Below are positions 7,947 through 16,133 of a DNA stretch of 64,000 bases, in pieces; within the stretch, counting starts at the first letter, position 1; each line of letters begins with the position of its first letter. The notes under the pieces are model-generated. The model saw nothing but the letters and a program-made list of their open reading frames with translations. It was not told the DNA's origin and did no database searches. The translations under genes were made by a program, and so were the position numbers. The stretch lies in contig JAMYFF010000010.1 of NCBI GenBank assembly GCA_024128875.1, forward strand, positions 62,001-126,000, read 5' to 3'. This stretch comes from Salinilacustrithrix flava (GTDB lineage Bacteria; Actinomycetota; Acidimicrobiia; Acidimicrobiales; Salinilacustritrichaceae).

Positions 7947-9188
7947 GTGTCCCAGTTCGTCGACGAGTGCGGCCTCCATGTGAAGGGCGGAGACGGCGGC
8001 GCCGGCTCGGTGTCGTTCCGTCGCGAGGCCCACGTGCCCCGCGGTGGGCCCGACGGGGGCGACGGTGGCAGCGGCGGCGACGTGTGGCTGGTCGCCGACC
8101 ACAACGTGGCGTCCCTGCTCGCGTTCCGGGACCACCCGTTCCGTCGGGGCGAGGACGGCACCCACGGCATGGGCAAGAAGCGCCACGGGCGGCGCGGCGC
8201 CGACATCGAGGTGTCGGTGCCCGAGGGCACGGTCATCAAGGACCAGGCCGGCAAGGTGCTCGCCGACCTCGTGCACACCGGCGATCGCTTCCTCGCGGCC
8301 GAAGGCGGCATCGGTGGTCGGGGCAACGCCAAGTTCCTCTCCAACCGGCGCCGGGCTCCGGGCTTCGCCGAGCAGGGGGAGATCGGGGAGGAGCGCTGGC
8401 TGCGCATGGAGCTCAAGCTCCTCGCCGACGTCGCCCTCGTCGGGTTCCCGAGCGTCGGCAAGTCCACGCTCATCTCGGTGATCTCGGCGGCGCGCCCCAA
8501 GATCGCCGACTACCCCTTCACGACGCTGGAGCCGAACCTCGGCGTGGTCCGCACCGATGACGGCGTGGAGATCGTGGTCGCCGACCTGCCCGGGCTCATC
8601 GAGGGCGCCGCCGAGGGCAAGGGCCTGGGTCGCCAGTTCCTCCGCCACGTCGAGCGCGCTCGCGTGCTCGTGGTCATGGTGGACCTGTCGCCGACCGCCA
8701 TGCACCCGCCCGCCGAGCAGAAGGAGATCCTGCTGCGCGAGCTGGCCGACTACGACCCGATCCTGCTGACCCGGCCCCGCATCGAGGTGGCCTCCCGCGC
8801 CGACCTCGACGACGGCACCTGGGAGTGGGACGGCGAGCGGGTCGCCGCGGTGACCGGCGACGGCGTGCCCCAGCTGGTGGGTCGCATGGTCCAGACCGTC
8901 ACCGATGCCCGCCAGGCGATGCCCGAGCGGGAGGCCTACGTCGTCCACCGCCTGGAGGGCGAGGGGTACAAGGTCGTCCGCGACGAGACCGGCTCGGGCT
9001 GGGACGTCGTCGGCCGGGAGGCGATCCGTGCCGTGCGGCTGTCGGACCTGACCAACCCGGAGGCCCTCGACGAGGCCCATCGCCGGCTCAAGTCGCTCGG
9101 CATCGACCGGGCGCTCGCTCGCGCCGGTGTGAAGCCGGGCGACACCGTGCGCATCGGCAAGCTCGAGTTCGACTACGAGGTCGAGTGA
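7947..9188 (+). CDS. obg: GTPase Obg/CgtA
   Basis: Essential GTPase of 50S ribosome assembly and stress signalling. The 413 residues contain the glycine-rich Obg fold (1-160, GGDGGAGSVSFRREAHVP), the G domain with P-loop GFPSVGKS (about 167), switch segments PFTTLEPNLGVV and the G3 motif DLPGLIEG, and a C-terminal OCT domain (YVVHRLEGEGYKVVRD to FDYE). The G4 NKxD motif is not recognisable: the matching position reads VASRADL (about 283), and G5 reads AAVTGDG instead of SAxxG. The GTG at 7947 is supported by the Obg start SQFVDECGLHVKGGDGG and an upstream -10 box. Its stop overlaps the proB start. Confidence 0.95.
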   Translation: MSQFVDECGLHVKGGDGGAGSVSFRREAHVPRGGPDGGDGGSGGDVWLVADHNVASLLAFRDHPFRRGEDGTHGMGKKRHGRRGADIEVSVPEGTVIKDQAGKVLADLVHTGDRFLAAEGGIGGRGNAKFLSNRRRAPGFAEQGEIGEERWLRMELKLLADVALVGFPSVGKSTLISVISAARPKIADYPFTTLEPNLGVVRTDDGVEIVVADLPGLIEGAAEGKGLGRQFLRHVERARVLVVMVDLSPTAMHPPAEQKEILLRELADYDPILLTRPRIEVASRADLDDGTWEWDGERVAAVTGDGVPQLVGRMVQTVTDARQAMPEREAYVVHRLEGEGYKVVRDETGSGWDVVGREAIRAVRLSDLTNPEALDEAHRRLKSLGIDRALARAGVKPGDTVRIGKLEFDYEVE

Positions 9189-10294
9189 GCGTGGGGGAGC
9201 GCGGCCAGGTCGTCGTCGCCAAGATCGGCTCGTCGTCGATCACCGCCGACGACGGCACCATCAACGAGGCAGCGATCGCCAAGTTCTGCCGGGAGGTCGC
9301 CGGCCTGCGCGCCGCCGGGCACCAGGTCGTCATGGTCACCTCCGGGGCGATCGCCGCTGGTCTGCCGGCCATGGACTTCGACGTGCGCCCCCGGGATGCC
9401 GTCACCCTCCAGGCGGTGTCCGCCGTCGGGCAGAGCCGGCTCATGGCCGTCTACGACCGGGAGCTGGCCGGCCACGGCCTCACCGCCGGCCAGGTCCTGC
9501 TCGCGCCGCTCGACTTCATGGTGCGCGAGCAGTACCTCCACGCCCGCGCCACCCTCGGCCGCCTGCTCGACCTCGGGGTCGTGCCGGTCGTGAACGAGAA
9601 CGACGCCATCGCCGACGACGAGATCCGCTTCGGCGACAACGACCGGCTGGCCGCCCTCGTCGCCCACCTCATCCGGGCCGATCTGCTCGTCCTGCTCACC
9701 GACGCGCCCGGGCTGCTCACCGCCGACCCCCGCTTCGACAGCACGGCATCGCTCATCGAGGAGATCCTCGAGATCGACCACAGCCTCGAAGCCCTCGCCG
9801 GCGGTGCGGGCAGCGACCGGGGCAGCGGCGGGATGGCCTCCAAGCTGGCCGCAGCCAAGATCGCCGCCTGGTCCGGGGTGCGTGCCGTCATCGCCCAGGC
9901 ATCCCGGGACGACGTGCTCCTCCACGCCGTGGACCGCACCGCCGGCGTCGGCACGATCGTGCAACCGCGCACGCAGCGCCTCCCGGCCCGCAAGCTCTGG
10001 ATCGCCTTCGCGGTGGGCGCCGCCGGGACGATCGTGGTCGACGAAGGTGCCCGACGGGCCCTGTTGGAGCGCGGGGTCTCGCTCCTCCCCGCCGGCGTGG
10101 TCGACGTGAAGGGCGGCTTCGACGTCGACGCCGCTGTCGAGATCGCCGGCCCCGACGGACGTGCCTTCGCCAAGGGCCTCAGCCGCTTCGACGCCGCCGG
10201 CCTTCGGTCAGTGCTCGGCACCAGGACCGAGCACCTGCCCGAAGGCTCCCCCCACGAGGTCGTCCACCGAGACGACCTCGTCGTGCTCCCGTAA
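9185..10294 (+). CDS. proB: Glutamate 5-kinase
   Basis: First step of proline synthesis: ATP-dependent phosphorylation of L-glutamate. The 369 residues comprise an amino-acid-kinase domain (VVVAKIGSSSIT, MVTSGAIAAG, NENDAIADDEIRFGDND, LLTDAPGLLTADPR, GGMASKLAAA) and a C-terminal PUA domain (about 275-369), as in long ProB forms. The GTG at 9185 overlaps the obg stop (GTGA); a second GTG at 9191 is an alternative. The partner proA is 4 kb away at 14399, separated by three minus-strand genes. A large inverted repeat follows the stop. Confidence 0.95.
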   Translation: MSVGERGQVVVAKIGSSSITADDGTINEAAIAKFCREVAGLRAAGHQVVMVTSGAIAAGLPAMDFDVRPRDAVTLQAVSAVGQSRLMAVYDRELAGHGLTAGQVLLAPLDFMVREQYLHARATLGRLLDLGVVPVVNENDAIADDEIRFGDNDRLAALVAHLIRADLLVLLTDAPGLLTADPRFDSTASLIEEILEIDHSLEALAGGAGSDRGSGGMASKLAAAKIAAWSGVRAVIAQASRDDVLLHAVDRTAGVGTIVQPRTQRLPARKLWIAFAVGAAGTIVVDEGARRALLERGVSLLPAGVVDVKGGFDVDAAVEIAGPDGRAFAKGLSRFDAAGLRSVLGTRTEHLPEGSPHEVVHRDDLVVLP

Positions 10295-10322
10295 GGGGGA
10301 AGCGGCCAGCGCAAGGGGAGAG

Positions 10323-10385
10323 GAAACTGGCAGCGGAGGCGGAACGTGGCCCCCAGGGCCTTGTTCCGCAGCCGCTGCCAGTTTC
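10323..10385. terminator. Three-tier inverted repeat between proB and pspA (family C)
   Basis: A 14-bp perfect stem (10323-10336 with 10372-10385), an inner 7-bp stem GCGGAAC/GTTCCGC (10339-10345 with 10363-10369) and a core GGCCC/GGGCC (10348-10352 with 10356-10360). It lies exactly between convergent genes and overlaps the pspA stop codon, so it could end transcription from both sides. The left arm's CTGGCAGCG-N3-GCGGAACG recurs at 41429. Confidence 0.75.
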
Positions 10386-11202
10386 ACGCGGAGGTGCCGT
10401 CCGAGGGTTGACCTTCTGCCTGCGTCTCGCCGGAGGAAGGTGCCTCAGCGGCGGACTCGCCGGAGATCGCTTCGGGTTCCGGCGCGATGCCGAGCTGCGC
10501 CTTGATCTCGGCGAGCCGACTGGTGGCCTCCACGTTGAGCGCCGCCTGCTCGACCTCGAGCATGCGACCCTCGACCGAAGAACCCTGCAGCTCCTGCATG
10601 CCCTTGGCCTTGGCGTAGCGGGCCTCGACCTTGGAGCGGACCTCCTCGAGGGAGGGGACGTCCTCGCCGACCGTGATCGACAGCTGGCTCATCGCCCGGT
10701 TCATCTCCTCCTGCATGTTGGCCTGGTCGATCTTGCCGAGCAGGGCCTGGCGCTCGGAGAGCTTCTTCTGCAGCGCGGTGGCGTTCTGCTGGACGGCGAC
10801 CTTGGCCTGGTCCGACGCCTCGGAGGCCTGGAAGTGCAGGGACTTGAGGTCCTCGACCTCGCTCTCCAGGGTGATCATGCGGTTGGCGAAGGACTCGGCG
10901 GCCTGGGTGTACTCGGTGGCCTTGGCGGTGTCGCCGGACTTCTGGGCCTGGTCGGCCATGAGCACCGCCTGGCGGGCGTTGCCCGAGACCTTCTCCAGCT
11001 CGGTCATCACCCGGTTGAGGCGCATCTCGGTCTGCTTCTGGTTGGCGATGACGTTCGCCGCCTGCTGGGTGAGGCGCTTGTGCTGCTCGTGCGCCTCGGA
11101 GATCGCCTGCTCCAGCTGCACCTTGGGGTCGGCTCGCTCGTTGAACGAGCTGTCCGTCCGGGCAACCAGGTACTTCCACCAACGCTTGAGGGCCTTGAGC
11201 AT
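10384..11202 (-). CDS. pspA: PspA/IM30 family protein
   Basis: Membrane-associated coiled-coil protein of the PspA/Vipp1 (ESCRT-III-like) family, which protects membranes under envelope stress. The 272 residues begin MLKALKRWWKYLVARTDSS, the amphipathic helix 0, then DPKVQLEQAISEAHEQHKRL and long heptad-rich helices to about residue 225; the last 45 residues are an acidic, Pro/Ser/Glu-rich tail. The ATG at 11202 fits the family start; the frame is open upstream but lacks homology. The stop lies in the terminator repeat. It is downstream of murJ on the same strand (56 bases), which fits an envelope role. No PspB/C partner is seen. Confidence 0.93.
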   Translation of the reverse strand: MLKALKRWWKYLVARTDSSFNERADPKVQLEQAISEAHEQHKRLTQQAANVIANQKQTEMRLNRVMTELEKVSGNARQAVLMADQAQKSGDTAKATEYTQAAESFANRMITLESEVEDLKSLHFQASEASDQAKVAVQQNATALQKKLSERQALLGKIDQANMQEEMNRAMSQLSITVGEDVPSLEEVRSKVEARYAKAKGMQELQGSSVEGRMLEVEQAALNVEATSRLAEIKAQLGIAPEPEAISGESAAEAPSSGETQAEGQPSDGTSA

Positions 11203-11258
11203 GGTCGGATCGTAGACCTCCCCGCCCCCGGTGCCGCCCCGCTGCCGCGTCGAGGCGG

Positions 11259-12950
11259 TCAGCGACCCAGCATCGCCCGCAGGGGCAGGCCCCGGGCCTG
11301 GGCGAAGGCCAGGTACACGAGGCCGGCCGTGCCGATGGAAGCGCCGGCTGCGAGGATCGTCGGCAGGCCCCCGACCACGAGGTCGACGAGGCGGCCGACG
11401 GCCGCGCCGGCCAGCGCCGCGGTGACCACCGTGGCGAGCGAACCACCCCCCAGGCTCACCGACCCGATGCGCCAGCGCAGGGCCAGGCGCAGCAGGACGA
11501 GCTCCACCCACGCCCCGACCGCGGAGCCGAGGGCGATGCCGACCGCGCCGAGGTGCAGGAAGGCAGCCGAGTCGGTGGCGTCGGTCTCGAGCTGGATCGA
11601 GGTCCCGACCAGGACGAGCTGGTCGAACAGGAACATCACCGAGAGCGCGACGAGCGACGACGTGACGACGCGGACGAGGGCGATGCGGGCCGGGGTCCGG
11701 GGGTCGTCGAGGGCGTAGAGCGAGTTCTGCAGGAGGCGGGAGGCGGTGGAGGCGAGCAGGCCGAGGGCGTACGCGGCCAGCACGAGCCACACGAGGCGCG
11801 TGTCCGACGCGTTGAACTCGCCCCGCTCGAACAGCGCAGCCACCAGCGGTTCGCCGAGCGCCACGTAGATCACCGCGGTCGGGGCCACGAAGTACGCGAC
11901 CCGGCGCAGGCCGCCCTCGACGCGGCCGGCCAGCTCGGCTCGCTGCTCGGGGCGGAGGCGGGACAGCTCGGGCAGCTCGGATGCGGCGATGCTCATGCCG
12001 AACAGCGACACGGGCAGCAGGTACAGCACCTGGGCGTAGGTCCCGGCCGCCACCGCGCCGGTGACGAGGAGGCTGGCGAGCACGAGGTCGAGGTAGCCCG
12101 AGATCTGGACGACGCCCCGGCCGAACACGACCGGTCCGAGGCGGCTCATGGCGTCCCGGACGCCGGCGAGGGTGCGGTCGAGGGACAGGCGCAGGTCGGG
12201 GACGAGCGAGCGGACGGTGGGGAGCTGGACGAGGAGCTGGGCCAAGCCGCCGAGCACCACGCCCCAGGCCAGCGCGTTGGCGAGGCTCGTCGTGGTGGAC
12301 CCCCCGATGGCGACGACGGTCACCACCACGATCTGGGCGACGTTCCACAGGACCGGCGCGACGTAGGAGAGGAAGAAGCGGCGGTGCGAGTTGAGGATCG
12401 CCAGGCACCACGCCGACAGGACGAGCAGCCCGATGCCCGGGAACATGATCCGCACCAGGCTGACCGTGAGGTCCAGCTTCTCGGGGTCGTCGCGGAAGCC
12501 CGGGGTCAGCACGATGGTGATCGGTCGGGCCGCGACCATGCCGAGGACCACGAGGACGGAGACCGCGGCGGCGAGGAGGCCGGCGACCGCACCGGCGGTG
12601 CGTCCCGCCTCCTCCTCGTCGGTGTCGACGAGGCGCGAGTAGACGGGTATGAACGACGCCGACAGCACCCCCTCGCCCAGGAGGTTCTGGAGCAGGTTGG
12701 GGATGCGCAGCGCCGCCTTGAACGCGTCGGAGGCCAACCCCACGCCGAGGAACCCGGCGGTGACGATCTCGCGGATCAGGCCCGACAGGCGCGAGAGGAG
12801 GATGCCGGCGCCGACCAGGGTGGCGTTGCGGCCCGAGTCGTCCGTGGTCGCCCCGGCCCCGGCTGCCGACTCGTTCTCGGCTTCGGCCTCGACCTGCTGG
12901 CGGGCCCGGGCTCGCTGGCCCCGGCGGCTCCCCGGGCGGGTCTCCGTCAC
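11259..12950 (-). CDS. murJ: Lipid II flippase MurJ (MviN)
   Basis: MOP-superfamily transporter that flips lipid II across the cytoplasmic membrane for peptidoglycan synthesis. The 563 residues have a charged cytoplasmic N-terminus of about 45, then around 14 membrane helices. Family motifs include LSRLSGLIREIVTAGFLG, SDAFKAALRIPNLLQNLLGEG and SASFIPVYSRL. It has no C-terminal kinase-like extension of the mycobacterial type. The GTG at 12950 overlaps the stop of the upstream AAA+ gene by 4 bases, so the two are translationally coupled. In many actinobacteria murJ lies near the replication terminus end with trx genes; here it is embedded between proB and proA. Confidence 0.94.
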   Translation of the reverse strand: MTETRPGSRRGQRARARQQVEAEAENESAAGAGATTDDSGRNATLVGAGILLSRLSGLIREIVTAGFLGVGLASDAFKAALRIPNLLQNLLGEGVLSASFIPVYSRLVDTDEEEAGRTAGAVAGLLAAAVSVLVVLGMVAARPITIVLTPGFRDDPEKLDLTVSLVRIMFPGIGLLVLSAWCLAILNSHRRFFLSYVAPVLWNVAQIVVVTVVAIGGSTTTSLANALAWGVVLGGLAQLLVQLPTVRSLVPDLRLSLDRTLAGVRDAMSRLGPVVFGRGVVQISGYLDLVLASLLVTGAVAAGTYAQVLYLLPVSLFGMSIAASELPELSRLRPEQRAELAGRVEGGLRRVAYFVAPTAVIYVALGEPLVAALFERGEFNASDTRLVWLVLAAYALGLLASTASRLLQNSLYALDDPRTPARIALVRVVTSSLVALSVMFLFDQLVLVGTSIQLETDATDSAAFLHLGAVGIALGSAVGAWVELVLLRLALRWRIGSVSLGGGSLATVVTAALAGAAVGRLVDLVVGGLPTILAAGASIGTAGLVYLAFAQARGLPLRAMLGR

Positions 12951-14353
12951 GCCCCGGTCGCCTGGTGATCGGGGATGTCGGCGGCCTCGAGGGTGCGGAG
13001 GTGGTCGTCGGTGGGATCGTCGATGACCACGATCCGGGACGCCTGGCGCGCCACGGCCTCCTCGAACAGGTTGCGGGCGACACGGCCGTTGCCGAAGCCC
13101 TTGTCCCGGGGGGCGCCGTCGAGGTGGGCGCGAACCTTGGCCCGCGCCTCGTGGGTGGTCTCGTAGCCGCCCCGACGGCAGCGCATGTCGAAGATGGCCA
13201 GCAGCTCGTCGGTGTCGTAGTCGGGGAAGTGGATGGTCTTCGGGAACCGGGACCGCAGCCCCGGGTTGGCCGCCACCAGCTGGGCCATCTCGTCGGGGTA
13301 CCCGGCCATGATCACCACGATCCGGTCCCGGCGGTCCTCCACCAGCTTCACGATGGTGTCGATGGCCTCGCGCCCGAAGTCGGTCTCGCTGCCCCGTACG
13401 AGCGCGTAGGCCTCGTCGATCAGGAGCACGCCCTCGTCGGCCTCGTCGAAGACGGCGGTGACCTTCGGCGCCGTCTGGCCGACGAACCCGGCGACCAGGC
13501 CGGCGCGGTCGACCTCGACCAGGTGGCCCCGCTCGACCACGCCGAGGGACCGGTAGATCTCGGCGAGGAGGCGAGCGACGGTGGTCTTGCCGGTGCCCGG
13601 GTTGCCCGAGAACACCAGGTGCCGCGACTGGTCCAGCACCGGCAGGCCGCGCTCGGCCCGGAGCAGCTGGACCCGCGTGAGGTCGGCGACCTTCTTCACC
13701 TCGGCCTTGACCGCCTCGAGGCCGATCAGCTCGTCCAGCTCGGCGAGCACCTCGTCGACGGGACGGGCCGGCGGAAGGTCCGGCTGGACGGGAGCCGGCT
13801 CGGCGCCGTCCCCGACGGTGGCGGCGGTGTGGGCCGCTTCGCGACGACCGACGCCCCGGGTCTCGGCGATGCGGTCGAGCAGGCGGCCGCGGAAGCGCTC
13901 GATGGCCGCCAGCTCCACCGGGGCGGTGTGCTGGTCCAGGCTGGCGACGGCGAAGCCGATGGCGAGGGCCCGGTCGTAGTAGAGGCTGGCCAGGTCCGTG
14001 CCGTCGCGTGCGTCGGCCGCGAGCAGGACCTCGGCCAGCTCGGAGGGTTGGTCGAGGAAGCGCACCCGCTCCGCCAGCAGTCGGGCCGACCGCACGTCGG
14101 CCGGGGCCGAGCGGGCCAGGCTCCCGCCGAACCGGGGCCCGAACGCGGCGATGAAGGCCAGGAGCTCGGGATCGGTGTGCAGCCCGTCGGCGTCGATGAA
14201 CGCGGCAGCCAGGTTGTAGGCCTCGACCTGGACGTCGACCTCGATGCGCTCCCCGTTGATGCCCTTCACCGTGGCGGCGAGGTCCCGGACCCGCGGGGTC
14301 AGCGCGTCGCAGAACGCACGCACCGCATCGTCGAGCGCGGGATCGGGCAGCAC
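12947..14353 (-). CDS. AAA+ ATPase, CbxX/CfqX (SpoVK-like) type with TerB-like N-domain
   Basis: A 468-residue AAA+ protein. The C-terminal ATPase (about 215-468) has a LIGLEAVKAEVKKV entry helix, Walker A SGNPGTGKTTVAR, Walker B GVLLIDEAYAL, sensor 1 region VVIMAGYPDEM and an arginine-finger segment GLRSRFP, all typical of CbxX/CfqX and EccA proteins. The first 190 residues are helical and acidic and resemble a TerB-like metal-binding fold (DADGLHTDPELLAFIAAFG), which is inference. The GTG at 14353 is chosen because upstream frame would run into proA; no clear ribosome site. The stop overlaps the murJ start, suggesting a chaperone or remodelling role tied to the cell envelope. Confidence 0.85.
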   Translation of the reverse strand: MLPDPALDDAVRAFCDALTPRVRDLAATVKGINGERIEVDVQVEAYNLAAAFIDADGLHTDPELLAFIAAFGPRFGGSLARSAPADVRSARLLAERVRFLDQPSELAEVLLAADARDGTDLASLYYDRALAIGFAVASLDQHTAPVELAAIERFRGRLLDRIAETRGVGRREAAHTAATVGDGAEPAPVQPDLPPARPVDEVLAELDELIGLEAVKAEVKKVADLTRVQLLRAERGLPVLDQSRHLVFSGNPGTGKTTVARLLAEIYRSLGVVERGHLVEVDRAGLVAGFVGQTAPKVTAVFDEADEGVLLIDEAYALVRGSETDFGREAIDTIVKLVEDRRDRIVVIMAGYPDEMAQLVAANPGLRSRFPKTIHFPDYDTDELLAIFDMRCRRGGYETTHEARAKVRAHLDGAPRDKGFGNGRVARNLFEEAVARQASRIVVIDDPTDDHLRTLEAADIPDHQATGA

Positions 14354-14386
14354 GAGCCGAGTCTGCCCCGTCGCGACGTGCCTCTT

Positions 14387-14392
14387 TAGACT
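14387..14392 (+). promoter_or_regulatory. -10 box TAGACT of proA
   Basis: TAGACT sits exactly 6 nt before the ATG at 14399, predicting a leaderless proA message. Only 45 bases separate the two divergent start codons, so the AAA+ gene promoter must overlap this region. Confidence 0.55.
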
Positions 14393-14398
14393 TCTGCC

Positions 14399-15658
14399 AT
14401 GGCCGCACCTCTCGCTGACTCCCCGATGGCCCAGCTCGGCGCACGCGCCAAGGCCGCGTCGCGGACCCTGGCCACGGCGTCCACCGCCGCCAAGGACGCC
14501 GCCCTGCTCGCCGCCGCCGACCTGCTCGTGGCCCGCAGCGACGCGATCCTCGAGGCCAACGCACGCGACGTCGAGCGCGAGCAGGCGGGCGGCATGGCGC
14601 CGGCGCTGCTCGATCGGCTCCGCCTCAGCCCGGCCCGCATCGAGGCCATGGCCGGCGGCCTGCGCCAGGTCGCGGCCCTGCCCGATCCGGTCGGCGAGAT
14701 CTCCGAGGGCTGGACCCGGCCCAACGGGCTGCGGATCAACCGGGTGCGGGTGCCGCTCGGCGTCGTCGCCATCATCTACGAGTCCCGCCCCAACGTCACG
14801 AGCGATGCGTTCGGGCTGTGCCTCAAGTCGGGCAACGCCGCCTTCCTGCGTGGCTCCTCGGCGGCGATCGAGTCGAACACCGCCATCGCCGCCGCGCTGC
14901 GGGAGGGCATCGACAAGGCCGGCTTGCCCGCCGACGCCCTCGTCCTCGTCGAGGACGTCAGCCGCGAGGCCGCGGTCGAGTTCATGCAGCTGCGCGGCCT
15001 GGTCGACTGCCTCATCCCGCGCGGCGGGCGCTCGCTCATCCAGAGCATCCTCGACAACGCCACCGTGCCCTTCGTCATCGACGGCGACGGCAACTGCCAC
15101 GTCTACGTGGACGCGGCCGCCGACCTCTCGATCGCCTTGGACGTCATCGTCAACGCCAAGACGCAGCGGCCCGGCGTGTGCAACGCGGCCGAGAAGCTCC
15201 TCGTGCACGCCGACGTCGCCGCCGACTTCCTGCCGCGGGCGGCCGCCGCGCTCGAGGGCGTGGAGCTCGTCGGCGATCCGGCCGCCTGTTCGATCCTGCC
15301 GTCGGCTGCGCCGGCCACGGAGGACGACTGGGGCACCGAGTTCCTCGACCTGAAGCTCGGCGTGGCCGTGGTCGACTCGATCGACGCCGCGATCGACCAC
15401 ATCGCCTCGCACGGCTCCGGCCACTCCGAGGCCATCGTCACCACCGACCTCGCCGCCGCCGATCGCTTCACCACCGAGGTCGATGCCGCGGCGGTGGTCG
15501 TCAACGCATCGACCCGCTTCGTCGACGGCGAGGAGTTCGGCTTCGGCGCCGAGATCGGCATCTCCACCCAGAAGCTCCACGCCCGCGGCCCGATGGGGCT
15601 GCGCCAGCTCACCACGGAGAAGTTCGTGGTGCGCGGCACCGGTCAGATCCGGGGCTGA
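14399..15658 (+). CDS. proA: Glutamate-5-semialdehyde dehydrogenase (gamma-glutamyl phosphate reductase)
   Basis: Second step of proline synthesis: NADPH-dependent reduction of gamma-glutamyl phosphate. The 419 residues are of normal length for the aldehyde-dehydrogenase-fold family. Signatures seen are VPLGVVAIIYESRPNVTSDA, LKSGNAAFLRGSSAA, IPRGGRSLI, and the catalytic cysteine in RPGVCNAAEKLLVH (about 260). EFGFGAEIGISTQKLHARGPMGL and a final GTGQIRG close the protein. It starts at an ATG with a -10 box 6 nt upstream. It should work with ProB at 9185, but it has its own promoter and is not in the same operon. Confidence 0.96.
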   Translation: MAAPLADSPMAQLGARAKAASRTLATASTAAKDAALLAAADLLVARSDAILEANARDVEREQAGGMAPALLDRLRLSPARIEAMAGGLRQVAALPDPVGEISEGWTRPNGLRINRVRVPLGVVAIIYESRPNVTSDAFGLCLKSGNAAFLRGSSAAIESNTAIAAALREGIDKAGLPADALVLVEDVSREAAVEFMQLRGLVDCLIPRGGRSLIQSILDNATVPFVIDGDGNCHVYVDAAADLSIALDVIVNAKTQRPGVCNAAEKLLVHADVAADFLPRAAAALEGVELVGDPAACSILPSAAPATEDDWGTEFLDLKLGVAVVDSIDAAIDHIASHGSGHSEAIVTTDLAAADRFTTEVDAAAVVVNASTRFVDGEEFGFGAEIGISTQKLHARGPMGLRQLTTEKFVVRGTGQIRG

Positions 15659-15744
15659 TCCGTCTGGCCGGCCCGCCGAGCGGGTAGGCACATCAGCGGA
15701 GCAGCGGGCGCGACGGGCGCACCCGCTGGGCACCGAAAGGAACC

Positions 15745-16086
15745 ATGCCAGACACCGACCAGCGCGTGGTGTTCCTCGAGCGCGACACCGCCGAGGAGCT
15801 CCTCGATCTCGTGGACGACCGCCCGGGCGACGCCGATGAGGACCTCCTCGACGCCGCCCTCGACGCCATCGAGGCCGCCGGCGACGGCTTGCCCGGCGAG
15901 GCCCAGCAGGCCGTCGCTCGCGGCGAAGCCGTGGCGCTCGGGCTCGACCCGACCGAGGCCGCGACCGTGCGGACCCTGATCCTCGAGAACCACGAGGCCG
16001 ACCCGGGCGTGCTGCGCTCGGTCGGCGCCAGCATCAAGTCCAAGCTGAAGGCCGCGGCCAAGAAGACCCGTCGCAAGAAGCGCTGA
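15745..16086 (+). CDS. Small hypothetical protein with acidic body and basic tail
   Basis: 113 residues of no family I can name. The first 100 residues are acidic and predicted helical (TAEELLDLVDDRPGDADEDL), and the last 15 are strongly basic (KLKAAAKKTRRKKR), so the tail could bind nucleic acid. The start is well supported: GAAAGGA at 15735-15741 is a strong ribosome site 3-4 nt before the ATG, one of the clearest in the window. It is 86 bases downstream of proA and ends before the operator-bearing promoter of the MoxR gene. It may be cotranscribed with proA. Confidence 0.7.
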   Translation: MPDTDQRVVFLERDTAEELLDLVDDRPGDADEDLLDAALDAIEAAGDGLPGEAQQAVARGEAVALGLDPTEAATVRTLILENHEADPGVLRSVGASIKSKLKAAAKKTRRKKR

Positions 16087-16096
16087 CCCGCAATAG

Positions 16097-16127
16097 TTGA
16101 CCGACCGGTCAAGACGACCGGTAGGGT
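16097..16127 (+). promoter_or_regulatory. MoxR-gene promoter with TetR-like palindromic operator
   Basis: The perfect palindrome TTGACCGACCGGTCAA (16097-16112) contains the -35 box TTGACC. A -10 box TAGGGT (16122-16127) follows at 19 nt spacing and ends 6 nt before the ATG, so the mRNA should be leaderless. A repressor bound to the palindrome would cover the -35. Near-identical arrangements lie at 18333 and 42476. Confidence 0.65.
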
Positions 16128-16133
16128 CGGGAG

